Positions 35,730 to 45,649 of a stretch of DNA of 64,000 bases are shown here, piece by piece. The translations under genes and the position numbers were made by a program. This DNA comes from Cubamyces lactineus. Taxonomy: Eukaryota > Basidiomycota > Agaricomycetes > Polyporales > Polyporaceae. The notes beneath the pieces were generated by a model. It did not search any database. It had not been told where the DNA came from and saw nothing but the letters and a program-made list of their open reading frames with translations. The DNA lies in assembly GCA_022376465.1 (NCBI GenBank), contig JACDTU010000018.1, positions 248,001 to 312,000 of the forward strand. The letters run 5' to 3'. The stretch's first letter is position 1, and every line of letters starts with the position of its first letter.

Positions 35730-35734
35730 CTGAA
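35730..35734. repeat. Target-site duplication CTGAA (left)
   Basis: The five bases before the 5' LTR are repeated directly after the 3' LTR at 42050-42054. Five bp is the usual duplication size for Ty1/Copia integrases. Confidence 0.93.
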
Positions 35735-36034
35735 TGTTGAACTTCCAGGTTATCGGCTGTGCCGGACCGGGAATGTGGACCTTGTGGCTGTGGCGCCTAC
35801 AACGCGCACAGCATGGACTTTATGCCTTTTATGGACTGCTCAGTGTACGTACTGTAGTTGGACATTCCTTCATTCTCTCCATCTTTCCGTTGCGTTCTAC
35901 ACTGCTACGGATCCTTCCAGAGGGTTCTATACCTATGACACCATATGTCGCGATACTCGCACCATGGTCTTACTCATCGTACATAGCGATCACATGCCTC
36001 CTTTCTCCACTTACTCATGGCACTCCTCTCTCAA

Positions 36035-36043
36035 TATATAAGG
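36035..36043 (+). promoter_or_regulatory. TATA box of the LTR promoter
   Basis: The motif tatataagg lies about 25-35 bp before the repeated agtcgttcgctcaca leader, which fits a pol II start in the R region. The matching site in the 3' LTR is at 41817-41825. Confidence 0.75.
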
Positions 36044-36062
36044 AGGACATTCTTCGCCCCTG

Positions 36063-36093
36063 CTCTTCAGTCGTTCGCTCACAGACTGAAGAG
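36063..36093 (+). promoter_or_regulatory. 10-bp hairpin at the transcript 5' end overlapping a splice donor
   Basis: ctcttcagtc (36063-36072) and gactgaagag (36084-36093) are perfect inverted repeats around an 11-nt loop. The last base of the stem is the G of the GTAAGT donor, so folding could mask the donor and govern leader splicing or packaging. Confidence 0.6.
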
Positions 36094-36231
36094 TAAGTTC
36101 CCTTATTACCTATGGTTTATATGCAGTTACTTACTGAGTACTTGTAGCTTCTTTGTGTCGCTTTCAGGTACTTATACTATGCAATATAGTCGTTCGCTCA
36201 CAGACTGAAGACTTCTTTGTGTCGCTTTCAG
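36069..36231 (+). repeat. LTR leader present twice: intron-containing and exactly spliced copy
   Basis: Copy 1 is 24 nt (36069-36092), then a 55-nt GTAAGT...TAG segment (36093-36147), then 20 nt (36148-36167). Copy 2 (36188-36231) is the same 24 + 20 nt joined without the 55 nt. The junction coincides exactly with the GT and AG. The pattern is best explained by reverse transcription of a spliced leader that was added to an unspliced one. It is also present in the 3' LTR (41851-42013). Confidence 0.8.
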
Positions 36232-36267
36232 GTCGCTCCCCAGCCTTCTAGGTTCAGAAGTTCGTCA

Positions 36268-36283
36268 GGTTATGAGCCCTGCG
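36268..36283 (+). other. Primer-binding site for a half-molecule of initiator tRNA-Met
   Basis: Directly after the 5' LTR, ggttatgagccctgcg is complementary to the anticodon-arm region of initiator tRNA-Met (GGGCUCAUAACC around the CAU anticodon). Copia elements are known to prime from such an internal tRNA cut instead of the 3' CCA end. The tRNA match is from memory of the conserved fungal sequence. Confidence 0.75.
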
Positions 36284-36777
36284 CTCTAACTTGTTGCTGC
36301 TTCTGTCGACATCTCTGCGCGCACCCTCCCTTCGTCGACATCGCTGTTGTGCACCCTCCCCTCCATAATTCCTTAACTCTTGACTGTTGCCCGCCGACAC
36401 TGCTACCAGGGGGACATTTCTGCGCTCGTGACGCAGCCCTGAGTGCTTTTACTATAGCCCTAGTACTCAGTAGGCTGTACAGCTCTTTGTAGCGAGCTCT
36501 TTCTAGTATCCCTGGGTCAGGCCTCGCACTTGCGACAGCCAGCCCTTGTATCCGGGTTCTTTAGGAACTTAGGACCGGAGGACAACCGTCTGGACCCTCC
36601 TTACGATACTCTTTTTGTCGGATAGCAGTACATAGTTTTTCTTGGGCACAGTTGGCAACTTCTACCCAGATTTTCGGGCATTTCGGCTGTCTGGATCTCT
36701 GGTTCTCCTGAACAGGTGTTCCCATCTACCAGGACTTCTCGGTGCACACAGCAAGTCAATCATCGCGTTTTTTCTGA

Positions 36778-37239
36778 ACCGTTTTGGAGCCGACCACAGC
36801 GGAACCCCTTGCCATAGATTCTGAGGAGGAAGTCGACGCCACTCTCGACAACCCTTCGGAATCATCTGCCTTTGATTGTTCTGGGCTTATCCACTTCTTC
36901 GACGTCGACGAGAACCTCGACCGTTACTACGACCCAGAAGACGACAGCTACTTTGCTTGCGATAGCTTCCCCTGTCCTAATCGCTACCAGAACCTTCAAG
37001 AACCTCCACCCGGTAACCTTTGGGCTGTAGTCCCAGAACCTTGGCAAGTTACTCCGCTTCCTCCTTCTTCGACAGAAGAAGAAGAAGATCTAGAATCAGT
37101 CTACGAGCTTTCACCTCTCCTTGCTCCCACACCCCTTCCTCCGGACGCGCCTCTCCAATTCGCGCCTTCACAATCTCCACCTCCTACACTCGATCTAACC
37201 GAGAACCTCGTCGATTCGCCCCAATTCTTTCTCCTCACT
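36778..37239 (+). other. Open, AUG-less N-terminal extension of the Copia frame
   Basis: From the TGA at 36775-36777 to the first in-frame ATG at 37240 the Gag-Pol frame is open for 154 codons without any methionine. The encoded stretch is acidic and Pro-rich (for example DSEEEVDATLDN and PSSTEEEEDLESVY), has a coding-like bias, and is preceded by a pyrimidine tract with AGs at about 36797 and 36815. It may be a true N-terminus supplied with an AUG by splicing from an upstream leader exon, or it may be translated from a near-cognate codon. Confidence 0.5.
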
Positions 37240-40200
37240 ATGGGCGACATCAAACCTGAATCTGTCCCTCTCCTTTCTTCGGCCAGCCAGTATGCCGACT
37301 GGGCTGCGAAGATGAAGGGTCTTCTCATGTTCATGAACTGCTGGGATGTAGTCTCTTCGGAGACGACTGAACCTACCGACGCTGAAGAGCGCAAGGAGTA
37401 TAGGAAGAAGAATGCTCAGGCATGCGGTCTGCTCTTCATGCGGACTGGGCCTAGCTTCCACTATCTCCTCGAGACGAAGACGACCAACGGTACCTCCTCT
37501 CCGGCCAATCTCACTGCCAAAGAGATGTGGGATGCGCTGAAAGACAAGTTTGGGAAACCAAACTCTGCGCACGTTTGGGGTCTCTTTGAGTCGCTCATCA
37601 GCGAGTCTCGCATGTCGGACCAGCGTTCACTTCAGGATCAGATGAGTCGGATCGTCACGCGTATCCGCGAGATCTCGACCAATGGCCTGAAGTTAGAGGA
37701 CAACATCCAGGCCCTCATCCTTCTCTCCAAGGTCCCGGAGTCCTACCGACCTATGATCTCTGCGCTCATGGCCACTATGGAACTCGACAAGATCACCGTC
37801 GACGTCATCCTTGAGAAATCTCTCTCTGAGGAAGCCATGCGCAAGACCGGTCAATCTGCTGCCCGGATCTCCAAGACCAAGCCCAAGCCGTCTGGCCTCT
37901 GCGACTTCTGTGGCAGTCAGACCCATCACGAGTCGACTTGCTACAAGAAGCACCCCGAGCTTCGCCCCAAGGGCAACAAGGGTAAGGGCAACGGTGGCAA
38001 GAAGAAGGACAAGGATAAGGACAAGGACAAAGGGAAGGGAAAGGACAATTCTCATGACCATGCGCACGTCTCGGCCAATGTACTTGTAGCTGAAACCGGC
38101 TCTAACATGCACGCTTCTTTCTATGATGCGGCGAAAGCTGCTGCTGGTGTGAGGTATACTCGTTGGCTGATGGACTCTGGCGCATCTCAGCACGTCACTT
38201 GGTGCTTTGACGACTTCACCGAGTACGAACCCTTCGACAAACCACTGACCTTCAATACCGCCTCATCTGGCGAAGGTTCAGTCATTCAGGGACTCGGTCA
38301 AGGCACTGTCAAAGCTGAGACTCTTATCGATGGTCAATGGTGGACTATCACTCTTCCAAACGTCTGCTATGTGCCTCAGGCCTCTGCACGACTGTTCTCC
38401 ACCGGTACCATTGAGAAGAATGGTTATTCTCTCTTCCAAGGAGCGAGGAAGATGATGATCTTTGACAAGCAGCCGGAAGGCGCTGTCAACTCAGGCTCGA
38501 CGATTCGCATCAAGGGTCGAAAGATCCTTGAGGCACCGTACAATCCTGCGAGCAATCTCTATGATTTGACTCTGGAGATTCTTCTGAACAGGCATGTCCA
38601 CCTCAACGTTCGCAGTTACAAGACCTGGCATCGTCGCTTTGGTCATGCAGGCAAGGAGCCTCTTCGCCACCTGCCTAAGAACGTAAAGGGTGTTGACCAG
38701 CTTGATCCTGCGGATGATGAACCGTGTGAGGGTTGTGCCTTTGGCAAATCCCACAGACTCCCTTTCCCGCCGTCAGAAAAGCGTGCGACTGAGCCCCTTG
38801 AGCTCGTCCATACTGATCTTGATGGGCCAATGCGCACTGCGTCAGTTGGCAGCGGGTTCAAGTACTTCGCTAGTTTCATCGATGATTACTCCGGTCTCGC
38901 CCGTGCTTACTTCCTGAAGTACAAGTCGGACGCCTTCAAAGCGTTCAAGGACTTCAAGGCTTGGGCTGAGAATCAAACCGGGAGGAAAATCAAGCGAGTC
39001 CGCTCTGATCGTGGTGGGGAGTACACGTCAAACGAGTTCTCCGAGCTTCTCCGCAGCCTAGGGATCGAGCACCACAAAACCATGCCTGATTCGCCTCAGC
39101 AGAATGGACGCGCTGAACGCTGGAACCGTACAATCACTGAGAAGGCTCTGTCTATGCTTCATCATGCTGGACTTAGTCACGGTTTCTGGCAACTCGCTAT
39201 CGAGGCAGCCGTACATATCTACAATCGTCAGCCTATGCGTCGCCTGAAATGGCGATGCCCCATCACTCTGTGGGATGGGACCATCCCTGATGTGTCCTAT
39301 TTCCGCGTTTTTGGCTGCAAAGCCTACGTTCATGTGCAAAAGGACAAGCGCAAAGGGAAACTCGACAAGAAGGCTGTCGAGATGATCTTTGTCGGGTATG
39401 AGCAGGGTTCCAAGGGGTATAAGTTCTGGAATCCAGCCACCCACTCTATCGTCGTATCTCGCGATGTGATCTTCGACGAAGAGTCTTTTCCTGCACGCAA
39501 GATTCCTGGCAATCGTCCTGTTACCCCAGACGATAGTCCGTTCTCAGATCAAGAAGTCCCTTCAGACGATGCCTCCAATGCTGAGCCTGAAAACTTCGAG
39601 ATCGATATCCCTCTTCCTATTCCTCTCCCGGAGGCCGCACCTCCTGCACCTCCTGCACCTCCAGAGCAACCTGCTCCCCCTCCTCCGCAACAACCTAATC
39701 CACCACCTGCTGTTCCTCCTCCGCGGCCTAACCACCAGCGAAATCGTCATGAGCCAGTGGGAGGTCCTAGCATAGCGCGTGATCGCCCTCGTCGCGAGAA
39801 CGTTCCTAGACCTGAGCGCTACAGGGACAGCGTGTATGGTGATGAGCCACCTGCAAAGGTTGATGCTCGTACAGACGCGGAAGGGAACTTGGAGGACGAT
39901 GAACAAGTTGTACAAACTATCATTACAATGCTCGCTGCCGCAACCCATAAGCCTGGCATTCCTAACTCTCATCGACAAGCCATGGCATCTCCAGACGCGG
40001 AGAAGTGGCGTGCAGCTGAAAAAGCAGAGTACGACTCGCTCATTGAGAACAAGACCTGGCTTCTTGTGCCTAGGCCGAAAAACCGACAAGTCGTCGCCAA
40101 TCGTTGGGTGTATGACATCAAGCATGATGGTCGGTATAAGGCTCGTCTTGTGGCCAAGGGTTTTACTCAGGTCTGGGGGGAGGATTACAATGAAACCTTC

Positions 40201-41505
40201 TCGCCTGTTGCGCGTTTTGAGTCGATTCGTTACCTACTCGCGCACGCTGCGCTTGAGGACTGGGACATCGAGTCAATGGACGTCAAAACTGCGTTCTTGA
40301 ACGGCGACTTGGAGGAGGAGATCTACATGGAACAGCCTGAGGGCTGGATTGTTCCTGGCAAGGAAAACTTCGTGTGTCTATTGCTGAAAGCTATCTATGG
40401 CTTGAAGCAGGCGTCTCGTCAATGGAACGCCAAGATACACCAAATCTTGCTAGATCTGGGATTCATACGGACATACTCTGATGCCGGAGTCTACGTATAT
40501 CGGCGACATAGGGGGGATTCCGTCACGATCATCGTTCTGTATGTCGACGATCTACTCCTCATGGGTGACAAGCCTGGCCATATCAAGGCTACCAAGGAGG
40601 CCTTGATGCAGCGGTTCAAGATGACGGATCTGGGTCCTGTCTCGCGTTTTCTTGGTCTGAACATTGTTCGCGATCGTAAAGCTCGAACGATCGACATCGA
40701 CCAGATAGACTACATCCAGTCTGTTCTCGAACGTTTCGACATGGCTGACTGCAAGCCGGCTCGCACTCCCCTCCCTGCTGGTGCTGTACTGGAGAAATCT
40801 AGTCACACCGCCGCTGACCACTCCCGGAAACGGTACCAGAGCCTGATTGGCAGCCTGCTCTATGCAACTTTGGGTACACGTCCGGATATTTCCTTCGCGG
40901 TCCAGAAGTTGTCTCAGTACAACTCTAATCCTAGTGACGCACACTGGAACTATGCCAAGTATGTCCTGCGGTACCTGCAAGGGACCAAAGACTACCGGTT
41001 GCGTTACTTCGGTTCCTCGAATGACGGTCTTTTGGGTTATTCAGACTCAGACTGGGCTGAGGACCGAGATGACCGCAGGTCCACTGGAGCTTACGTCTTC
41101 TTGATGGCAGGCGGCGCTATTTCCTGGCAGTCTAGGAAACAGCCGACTGTTTCGCTCTCCTCGACCGAGGCGGAATACAAGGCTGCGTCAGACGCTTGTC
41201 GTCAAGTTGTATGGCTTCGCACGTTTGGTGAAGAGTTGGGGGATGACATCTCTCGTCCTACACCCTTGTGTCTCGACAACCAAGGGTCCATCTTCTTGTC
41301 GGTTAATCCTGTCACCGAGCGTCGCACGAAGCACGTCGACGTCCAGTACCACTACACTCGCGAACAAGCTGAGTTAGGGACGATCGACATCTTCTACGTA
41401 GCGACAGAGGATCAACTAGCTGATTCCTTGACGAAGAACGTCTCCTTCTCTATATTGGAGCGCTTCAGAAAGGCGATTGGTCTAGTCTCTCCCTCCGCAG
41501 TTTGA
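37240..41505 (+). CDS. Copia Gag-Pol polyprotein
   Basis: From the first ATG the frame encodes 1421 residues. Residue numbers here count from the TTG-headed open frame at 36784. Gag of the Copia UBN2 type comes first, followed by a CCHC knuckle (CDFCGSQTHHESTC, about 376-389) and a Lys-rich linker. The aspartic protease has WLMDSGASQHV (about 461). Integrase has its zinc-binding head (WHRRFGHAG, CEGCAFGK), catalytic HTDLDGP, SDRGGEYTSNEF, and the Glu of NGRAERWN. Reverse transcriptase has LVAKGFTQ, DVKTAFLNGDL and the catalytic YVDD. RNase H has YSDSDWAEDRDDRRSTGAYV and SSTEAEYKA with KHVDVQYHY. All catalytic residues are present. It replicates the element through a virus-like particle stage in the fungal cell. 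The stop TGA lies 11 bp before the 3' LTR. The AUG-less frame upstream may belong to the same protein. Confidence 0.95.
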   Translation: MGDIKPESVPLLSSASQYADWAAKMKGLLMFMNCWDVVSSETTEPTDAEERKEYRKKNAQACGLLFMRTGPSFHYLLETKTTNGTSSPANLTAKEMWDALKDKFGKPNSAHVWGLFESLISESRMSDQRSLQDQMSRIVTRIREISTNGLKLEDNIQALILLSKVPESYRPMISALMATMELDKITVDVILEKSLSEEAMRKTGQSAARISKTKPKPSGLCDFCGSQTHHESTCYKKHPELRPKGNKGKGNGGKKKDKDKDKDKGKGKDNSHDHAHVSANVLVAETGSNMHASFYDAAKAAAGVRYTRWLMDSGASQHVTWCFDDFTEYEPFDKPLTFNTASSGEGSVIQGLGQGTVKAETLIDGQWWTITLPNVCYVPQASARLFSTGTIEKNGYSLFQGARKMMIFDKQPEGAVNSGSTIRIKGRKILEAPYNPASNLYDLTLEILLNRHVHLNVRSYKTWHRRFGHAGKEPLRHLPKNVKGVDQLDPADDEPCEGCAFGKSHRLPFPPSEKRATEPLELVHTDLDGPMRTASVGSGFKYFASFIDDYSGLARAYFLKYKSDAFKAFKDFKAWAENQTGRKIKRVRSDRGGEYTSNEFSELLRSLGIEHHKTMPDSPQQNGRAERWNRTITEKALSMLHHAGLSHGFWQLAIEAAVHIYNRQPMRRLKWRCPITLWDGTIPDVSYFRVFGCKAYVHVQKDKRKGKLDKKAVEMIFVGYEQGSKGYKFWNPATHSIVVSRDVIFDEESFPARKIPGNRPVTPDDSPFSDQEVPSDDASNAEPENFEIDIPLPIPLPEAAPPAPPAPPEQPAPPPPQQPNPPPAVPPPRPNHQRNRHEPVGGPSIARDRPRRENVPRPERYRDSVYGDEPPAKVDARTDAEGNLEDDEQVVQTIITMLAAATHKPGIPNSHRQAMASPDAEKWRAAEKAEYDSLIENKTWLLVPRPKNRQVVANRWVYDIKHDGRYKARLVAKGFTQVWGEDYNETFSPVARFESIRYLLAHAALEDWDIESMDVKTAFLNGDLEEEIYMEQPEGWIVPGKENFVCLLLKAIYGLKQASRQWNAKIHQILLDLGFIRTYSDAGVYVYRRHRGDSVTIIVLYVDDLLLMGDKPGHIKATKEALMQRFKMTDLGPVSRFLGLNIVRDRKARTIDIDQIDYIQSVLERFDMADCKPARTPLPAGAVLEKSSHTAADHSRKRYQSLIGSLLYATLGTRPDISFAVQKLSQYNSNPSDAHWNYAKYVLRYLQGTKDYRLRYFGSSNDGLLGYSDSDWAEDRDDRRSTGAYVFLMAGGAISWQSRKQPTVSLSSTEAEYKAASDACRQVVWLRTFGEELGDDISRPTPLCLDNQGSIFLSVNPVTERRTKHVDVQYHYTREQAELGTIDIFYVATEDQLADSLTKNVSFSILERFRKAIGLVSPSAV

Positions 41506-41516
41506 ACGAGTGGGAG
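41506..41516 (+). other. Polypurine tract before the 3' LTR
   Basis: The short purine-rich run gagtgggag lies immediately before the TG of the 3' LTR, in the place where plus-strand DNA synthesis is primed. Confidence 0.6.
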
Positions 41517-42049
41517 TGTTGAACTTCCAGGTTATCGGCTGTGCCGGACCGGGAATGTGGACCTTGTGGCTGTGGCGCCTACAACGCGCACAGCATGGAC
41601 TTTATGCCTTTTATGGACTGCTCAGTGTACGTACTGTAGTTGGACATTCCTTCATTCTCTCCATCTTTCCGTTGCGTTCTACACTGCTACGGATCCTTCC
41701 AGAGGGTTCTATACCTATGACACCATATGTCGCGATACTCGCACCATGGTCTTACTCATCGTACATAGCGATCACATGCCTCCTTTCTCCACTTACTCAT
41801 GGCACTCCTCTCTCAATATATAAGGAGGACATTCTTCGCCCCTGCTCTTCAGTCGTTCGCTCACAGACTGAAGAGTAAGTTCCCTTATTACCTATGGTTT
41901 ATATGCAGTTACTTACTGAGTACTTGTAGCTTCTTTGTGTCGCTTTCAGGTACTTATACTATGCAATATAGTCGTTCGCTCACAGACTGAAGACTTCTTT
42001 GTGTCGCTTTCAGGTCGCTCCCCAGCCTTCTAGGTTCAGAAGTTCGTCA
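41517..42049 (+). repeat. 3' LTR, 533 bp
   Basis: Same length and, by eye, same sequence as the 5' LTR, including the duplicated spliced/unspliced leader. It is followed by the CTGAA duplication at 42050-42054. Confidence 0.95.
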
Positions 42050-42054
42050 CTGAA

Positions 42055-42644
42055 TGCCCATACTTGGCCTGCATGAGACCGTTCTGTGAGCGTGCAGGTT
42101 AGCCTCCAACAACTATCCGGGATTTGCTCTGTGAAACATGGTAGCATATCTCACCGGTATGACAGAGAAGACCTCACTGCCAGACTCGCATCTCAGAGAT
42201 GAAACTGATGGCCAAGACGCCGCTAAGGGCTGCCATGCCCTCGATGAGACTTATTTTTGGCGCTATGGGCACGTTTTGCAGCCGCTCCGATTAACAGATC
42301 CGTCTGAATGTGCATCTGTGGTATTGGAATTTGTGGTACTCCACCCTTCAAACGGTGCTTAGGACCGCTTATGCTTAGTGTAGGATACATATGTACTTAC
42401 TGGTTGTTCACCAGGCGGCATGATTATGTGTGTACCATTCCTTGTTCCACTCTTCACGCAGAGCCGGGTTACAGTAAGTGGCGCCATGAACATCACGAGG
42501 TGACCAAAGAAGGACCTATAAAAACCGTAGATGGCATGCAGAAAGAGGCAGATTTCGATTGCCTTATGGTGTTCATTTGTTTCCAACACGCTACATCAGC
42601 CTTCGACAGCATTCTTGCTTTCCATACCTTCTGTTTGCTGCGCC
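42055..42644. other. Right flank of the Copia element
   Basis: Joins in the empty-site allele to the sequence left of 35730. A 74-codon plus-strand frame at 42138-42362 has no family features. The last 60 bp are the leader of the following gene. Confidence 0.4.
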
Positions 42645-43586
42645 ATGCCGCCAACCCGCTTTGTCCATGAGATTCCATGGCAGAACAAACGGAGACCAAC
42701 TGGTAAAGCAGCCCGGGACAAGCTGCGAACAGGGCTCCGGGATGACTTTGATGCCAAGCTAGGTGAGCCGTAGACCGACATCTCACCCGGAAACAGCTGT
42801 ACTCACTAGACAACTGCAGTCGAGCTTACCGGGAATCCTCTCGCGCACATGGCATGGGAGCCAAAGACCTACGGCACACGGCTCGTCCTCGACTATGGCT
42901 TTGTCCTCGAGGGCTGGCCAGATGGCTTGCCGTTCCGCAACCTGAGCCACGTCCCAGGCGGAAACAAGTCCCTCCTCCGCCTTCGTGAGCTCTGGGACAG
43001 GTCCGAGCTTCGCTTCAAGCCCGCTTCCACAGATGACCTCAACAAGGCCTCTCGTGACCCTCTCAGTGTCTTGCCCGATGGCGGACTCTGTCTCCAGGTT
43101 GCCAAGAACATCCCCGAGCGTGTTGCGATCCTCCCGCCCGCGCCGCTCGTCATGCATCCGATCGACCTACGCTCCCTTGGTGTGCACCATCCTGAGCCTG
43201 CCGCACATCGCTACAGCCGAGGAGATCGCACCCGGCAGCAGCGGAGCGACATCAAGAAGCCGCGTGCTCGGCCGGTCACCAACCCACACAACCTTCCGCT
43301 TAGGCGTCCAAAACGCGGAGTGGTGAGCAGGCAGTGTGTCCTTGATCTTGATGATGAGGATGGCGAGGTTAGGGAGGCTTCCAGTGCCGGTTCTGCTGGT
43401 ACCAATGAGCGCCCCACGAAGCGTAGGCGGTACACGCTCGTCGATGACCCCATCCATGAGTTTGTCCTTGAAGCAGGCACTCCGTTGCTTGATGAGGTCG
43501 AGGCCATTCAGTCGGACATGGAGAGTTGGCTGGGCAGTCAGGGTGCATATACCGAGCCGGAGTTGGAGACCGAGTCCACGGGTTGA
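42645..43586 (+). CDS. Hypothetical basidiomycete protein with C-terminal acidic and basic clusters
   Basis: Two exons (42645-42762 and 42820-43586) joined by a 57-nt GT-AG intron give 294 residues. I do not recognise a named domain. The first half looks like a folded module (FVHEIPWQNKRRPTGKAA, VLDYGFVLEGWPDGLPFR, LSHVPGGNKSLLRLRELWD). It is followed by a Pro/Arg-rich linker, an acidic patch (LDLDDEDGEV) and a basic cluster (ERPTKRRRY) that could be a nuclear signal. The tail is acidic. Clean splicing, sustained coding bias and a clear start suggest a real gene. Its place beside a fresh retrotransposon and among relics fits a lineage-specific or transposon-associated family. Confidence 0.65.
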
Positions 43587-45649
43587 GATGGATTAGAATA
43601 GTGCTTTGACCACACATAGATTACCTTACTCGGGACATAATGTCTTCTGGATGCATATTGATGTAGTTCATGGCCGTAGTGAGATTGAGAGCGGTCCCCG
43701 ACCGTGTACATGGCGGTCGAGAGCAAGGGCGCTTCCAATCACACATGTTGCCATTTACGGCCGGTCTCGACGCCTGGGTGGCGGGAATCCTGAGACTATT
43801 GTCTGCAGCTTGCTCCGCATCCACCATCACTGTCCAGCGACTCGCTCTAAGATATATTGCAAAATCTCTGAAACACTACCAGAGAGAATCCAATATTTTC
43901 TTCTCTGTACTGTGCACACTCTAGGCCTGTAGAAACAACTGGGGTGACGCAGCCACGGTCACGGCCATTGCTACCTACCCACTTGACACAAGCACACCCT
44001 TGGCAAATGGCCGATCAGACCGCTTCTCAAGACGCAGGCACTGTATCTCCATGTCTGAGGCCTCTATGATAGTCACATTCTGGCAGGATGTGATGGGGTT
44101 GAGTGGGCGGGCCAAGCAGAGAAGATCTGTATGGCCCCATCCACTCAAACCTGCCATGTCCTGCCTCCATCGAGCTGCTCAGCTGGACGTGCGAGAGACT
44201 TGGCAGCCCCTGTGCACCTGTGAGAGGTGAAGGTCAGGATCTGAGGACGCCCAGATCAAGAAGCCTGGTGCTCATTGAGTGACGGTGTGAAGACCCTGCG
44301 CTGTGCCAGATGTGATATCCAATAGGCTGCAGCGAAGGTCCAGAACAGATACCGCGGTCGTTACAAGCCGCTAGTACTACAGGCATGGTCGGTGATGAGC
44401 GGACAATCCCCTCTCATTCCCCTCCGCCCCTGGCTTCCTGCGCTGTCTGCTGCTACACCTACACTTCTGTCGGTCTATGTCCTTATCCCGGCCCCATCTG
44501 TGTAACCCACTGGGCGGCGTACAGACGACCCTCCGCATGCGGCCGTCCAGATTGCTCACGGAAGGTCGCACTGCAGTCCAGCTCGCCCGCAGAGATGAGT
44601 TCAAGCTCGATTGGGGGAAGAGGTGCGGTACGCAGCTGCGACGTACTCTGTGAGCACCGGTGGCAAACATGGCGCAGGCAGACAGAGATGGCATCTATCG
44701 ACCTATACGTGAGTACTTTCAAGTTTGTCCCTCGTCGCATATGGAGCCTGAACGTACCTATTCCTGCAGCCCAATCTGTCCCACGTGCACCACGACTTGG
44801 CGCGACGGCAAGTGGCTCTCAACCACTGGCTAGACGACTCGGAGTCGCGCGGCGGACGGACATACGGGTGCCGTCACGAACGAGCCTTTGATTCATAGAC
44901 ATGATCTGGCAGGCGGGAATGAAGACACTGCTCGACGAGTGAGCGTGAACGGGACGACTTTCCTGTCGTGTCTGCTGATGCCGATAGACGCGGTGCGCAA
45001 GGACCGGCACGCGTGATTCTTCAACGTCCTCCCGGGCGCGGGTACGGGTGTGTGATTCGTGTTCGACTTTCGGACTCGACAGGGATCGGTGCTTCAAGTT
45101 GATCGCGGTCGTAGCACGTCGATCGTGCGGCCTGCCGATAAGATGACCGTGACGGTGAGTAAGAGAGCGCAGGTTGGGACCGCTAACTGACCTGAAGGAT
45201 ATTCGCAGCACGGTCGGCGTCAAGCCCTCGCGTTGCGTGCGTCTGCCACGGGAACGGTCCGAGTCCTACAGAGGGCTCGATCGGGATACACCCACGAGGA
45301 CTTTCAGGTCGTCGGAGAGCGGCACGTCTAAAAGGGAAAGAGAAGGTACGTGTCAGCTTGAGATCAGTCAACGGTATACCGGGCCACACTCACACATTGT
45401 TTCCAGCTAGCTATCGGGGCGCGTTGACAGCCTCACGCAAAGGCGGCATGCACCACGCATGTGTCTGGAGGAGGGAGTCGAGGGTGGACCGTGGTGAGTG
45501 AAGGACGCAGACGGCAGCTCTCGGCACTGCCACTGACCTTTGAGAAGGGAGCCGTATCGATCTTGGCGCGGGTATGGTACCTGACGAGGAAGCGTTTACA
45601 GGGTAGAGGTACCGTACGCTCGCGGCGAGCGACGGGCGCGTCGAGAGTC
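43587..45649. other. 2 kb without a recognised gene
   Basis: Open frames of 60-170 codons occur on both strands, but none has a domain or a consistent splice pattern. The right end borders the RPN2 relic, and some of it may be further decayed parts of that gene. Confidence 0.4.

Larger units (their letters stand above)
35735..36267 (+). repeat. 5' LTR, 533 bp
   Basis: Starts TG and ends CA. It has a TATA box (tatataagg, 36035-36043), so transcription should start near 36065-36075, at the foot of a 10-bp hairpin. The downstream part holds an intron-like segment and a second, spliced-form copy of the leader. The sequence matches the 3' LTR at 41517-42049 base for base as far as I could compare. 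Confidence 0.95.
35735..42049 (+). mobile_element. Intact Ty1/Copia LTR retrotransposon
   Basis: The 6.3 kb element has identical-looking 533 bp LTRs that begin TGTTG and end CGTCA, and is bounded by CTGAA duplications. Internal features in order are a half-tRNA primer site, a leader, one long Gag-Pol frame with integrase before reverse transcriptase (the Copia order), and a short purine tract next to the 3' LTR. No stop or frameshift interrupts the frame. LTR identity and a perfect target duplication point to a recent insertion, and the element may still be active. Confidence 0.96.
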
